From assembly GCA_021814355.1 (NCBI GenBank), contig JAKAIJ010000015.1:1-20221 (forward strand): a DNA stretch of 20,221 nt, in the 5' to 3' direction. The number at the start of each line of letters is the position of its first letter. Position 1 is the first letter of the stretch. Positions 19,972 through 20,221 of this stretch are shown piece after piece. The stretch is from Acidobacteriota bacterium. GTDB taxonomy: Bacteria; Acidobacteriota; UBA4820; DSQY01. The notes beneath the pieces were generated by a model, which worked only from the letters and a program-made list of their open reading frames with translations, ran no database searches and was not told where the DNA came from. Made by a program: the position numbers and the translations under genes.

Positions 19972-20221
19972 ATTTTCGCGGGCGGCTGGCGCAACGAGTT
20001 CCAGCTGAACGACGAGTGGCAGCTCGTGGCCGACCTGAGCTACTCGAAGGCCACCCGCGAGCAGGACCAGTTCGAGATCAACGCGCAGTACGTGCCGCTG
20101 CCGGCGAACGGCACGGCGCCGCGCAACATCTATGACACCGGCACGTTCCGGCTGCGCGGCACCGGCAGCATGCCGTCGCTGTCCTTCCTGCTCGATTACG
20201 CCGACCCGACCCAGGTGCAGC
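19972..20221 (+). CDS. TonB-dependent receptor, interior fragment (foreign to this locus)
   Basis: The frame beginning at 19972 reads IFAGGWRNEFQLNDEW, QLVADLSYSKATREQDQFEI, YVPLPANGTAPRNIYDTGTF, RLRGTGSMPSLSFLLDYADP. This is the alternating-residue beta-barrel style of TonB-dependent outer-membrane receptors (siderophore or sugar uptake), especially the large Xanthomonadales/Caulobacterales type; 'ADLSYSKATRE' and 'MPSLSFxxDYxDP' are typical barrel segments. There is no start and no stop: both ends are missing. Leucine is mostly CTG here, while the preceding gene uses CTC heavily. It is in another frame than the antiporter gene it interrupts. Recognisable similarity starts near 19,981; sequence between 19,932 and 19,971 is unassigned. 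Confidence 0.7.
   Translation, partial: MFAGGWRNEFQLNDEWQLVADLSYSKATREQDQFEINAQYVPLPANGTAPRNIYDTGTFRLRGTGSMPSLSFLLDYADPTQVQ

Noticed and set aside
18417..20135. Apparent fusion of antiporter-like protein with a C-terminal extension to 20,135
   Set aside because: After 19,931 the frame has Arg/Ala/Gly-rich out-of-frame composition while another frame encodes a TonB receptor; the extension is an artefact.
1..20221. tRNA, rRNA, CRISPR array, prophage or intact IS
   Set aside because: Scanned by eye on both strands: no cloverleaf with conserved arms, no regular spaced repeats, no transposase or integrase motifs. Only the 65-bp palindrome at 8239-8303 is repeat-like.

Overview
This is a GC-rich, densely coding window (mostly G/C third positions, genes often overlapping by 1-4 bases) from a Gram-negative bacterium. 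The Gram-negative assignment rests on an LPS-type heptosyltransferase and a Slt-type murein transglycosylase. Gene content and codon style suggest an Acidobacteriota- or deltaproteobacterial-like genome, but this is an inference and no marker gene settles it. I see no rRNA, tRNA, CRISPR array or intact transposon.

Left part (1-6,850): the 3' end of a TPR protein; a 75-aa zinc-finger-like protein overlapping zinc-type hemB; an M32 carboxypeptidase; thioredoxin reductase; and a small exported protein of unknown function. On the minus strand follow a zinc-type CDF exporter and a Cys/His-rich exported protein (probable lipoprotein) built from a precise 63-residue duplication. A classical intrinsic terminator separates these two.

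Middle part (6,850-11,090): a membrane-anchored TPR protein, then a compact bacterial microcompartment (BMC) locus: class II aldolase, one BMC-H hexamer, three BMC-P pentamers, an unrecognised protein with a Cys-rich tail, and a D-2-hydroxyacid dehydrogenase. The shell genes appear to have their own promoter inside the end of the aldolase gene, a long imperfect palindrome in the leader of the BMC-H gene, and two strong hairpins between the BMC-H and BMC-P genes. The usual core enzymes (CoA-acylating aldehyde dehydrogenase, PduL-type phosphotransacylase) and BMC-T shell proteins are not in the window. The aldolase suggests a sugar-phosphate (fuculose/rhamnulose-type) substrate yielding DHAP and an aldehyde. 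This locus and its unknown Cys-tailed protein are the best candidates for something undescribed.

Right part (11,170-20,221): a zinc-ribbon membrane protein coupled to a GT9 heptosyltransferase; triosephosphate isomerase (minus); a saccharopine-dehydrogenase-family protein; a GNAT acetyltransferase and Slt-type transglycosylase (minus, overlapping); then a HTH-EIIA(Ntr) fusion regulator coupled to a HyfB/NuoL-type proton-pumping subunit. That last gene breaks off after residue 298 (about 19,931). The remaining ~250-290 bases encode an interior piece of a TonB-dependent receptor in another frame, with different codon preference. This is most simply a chimeric assembly join, so the last ~290 bases should not be trusted as neighbours of the rest.

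Several transcription units carry an extended -10 element of the form TGGTAnnnT upstream of the start codon, suggesting a common housekeeping promoter style.
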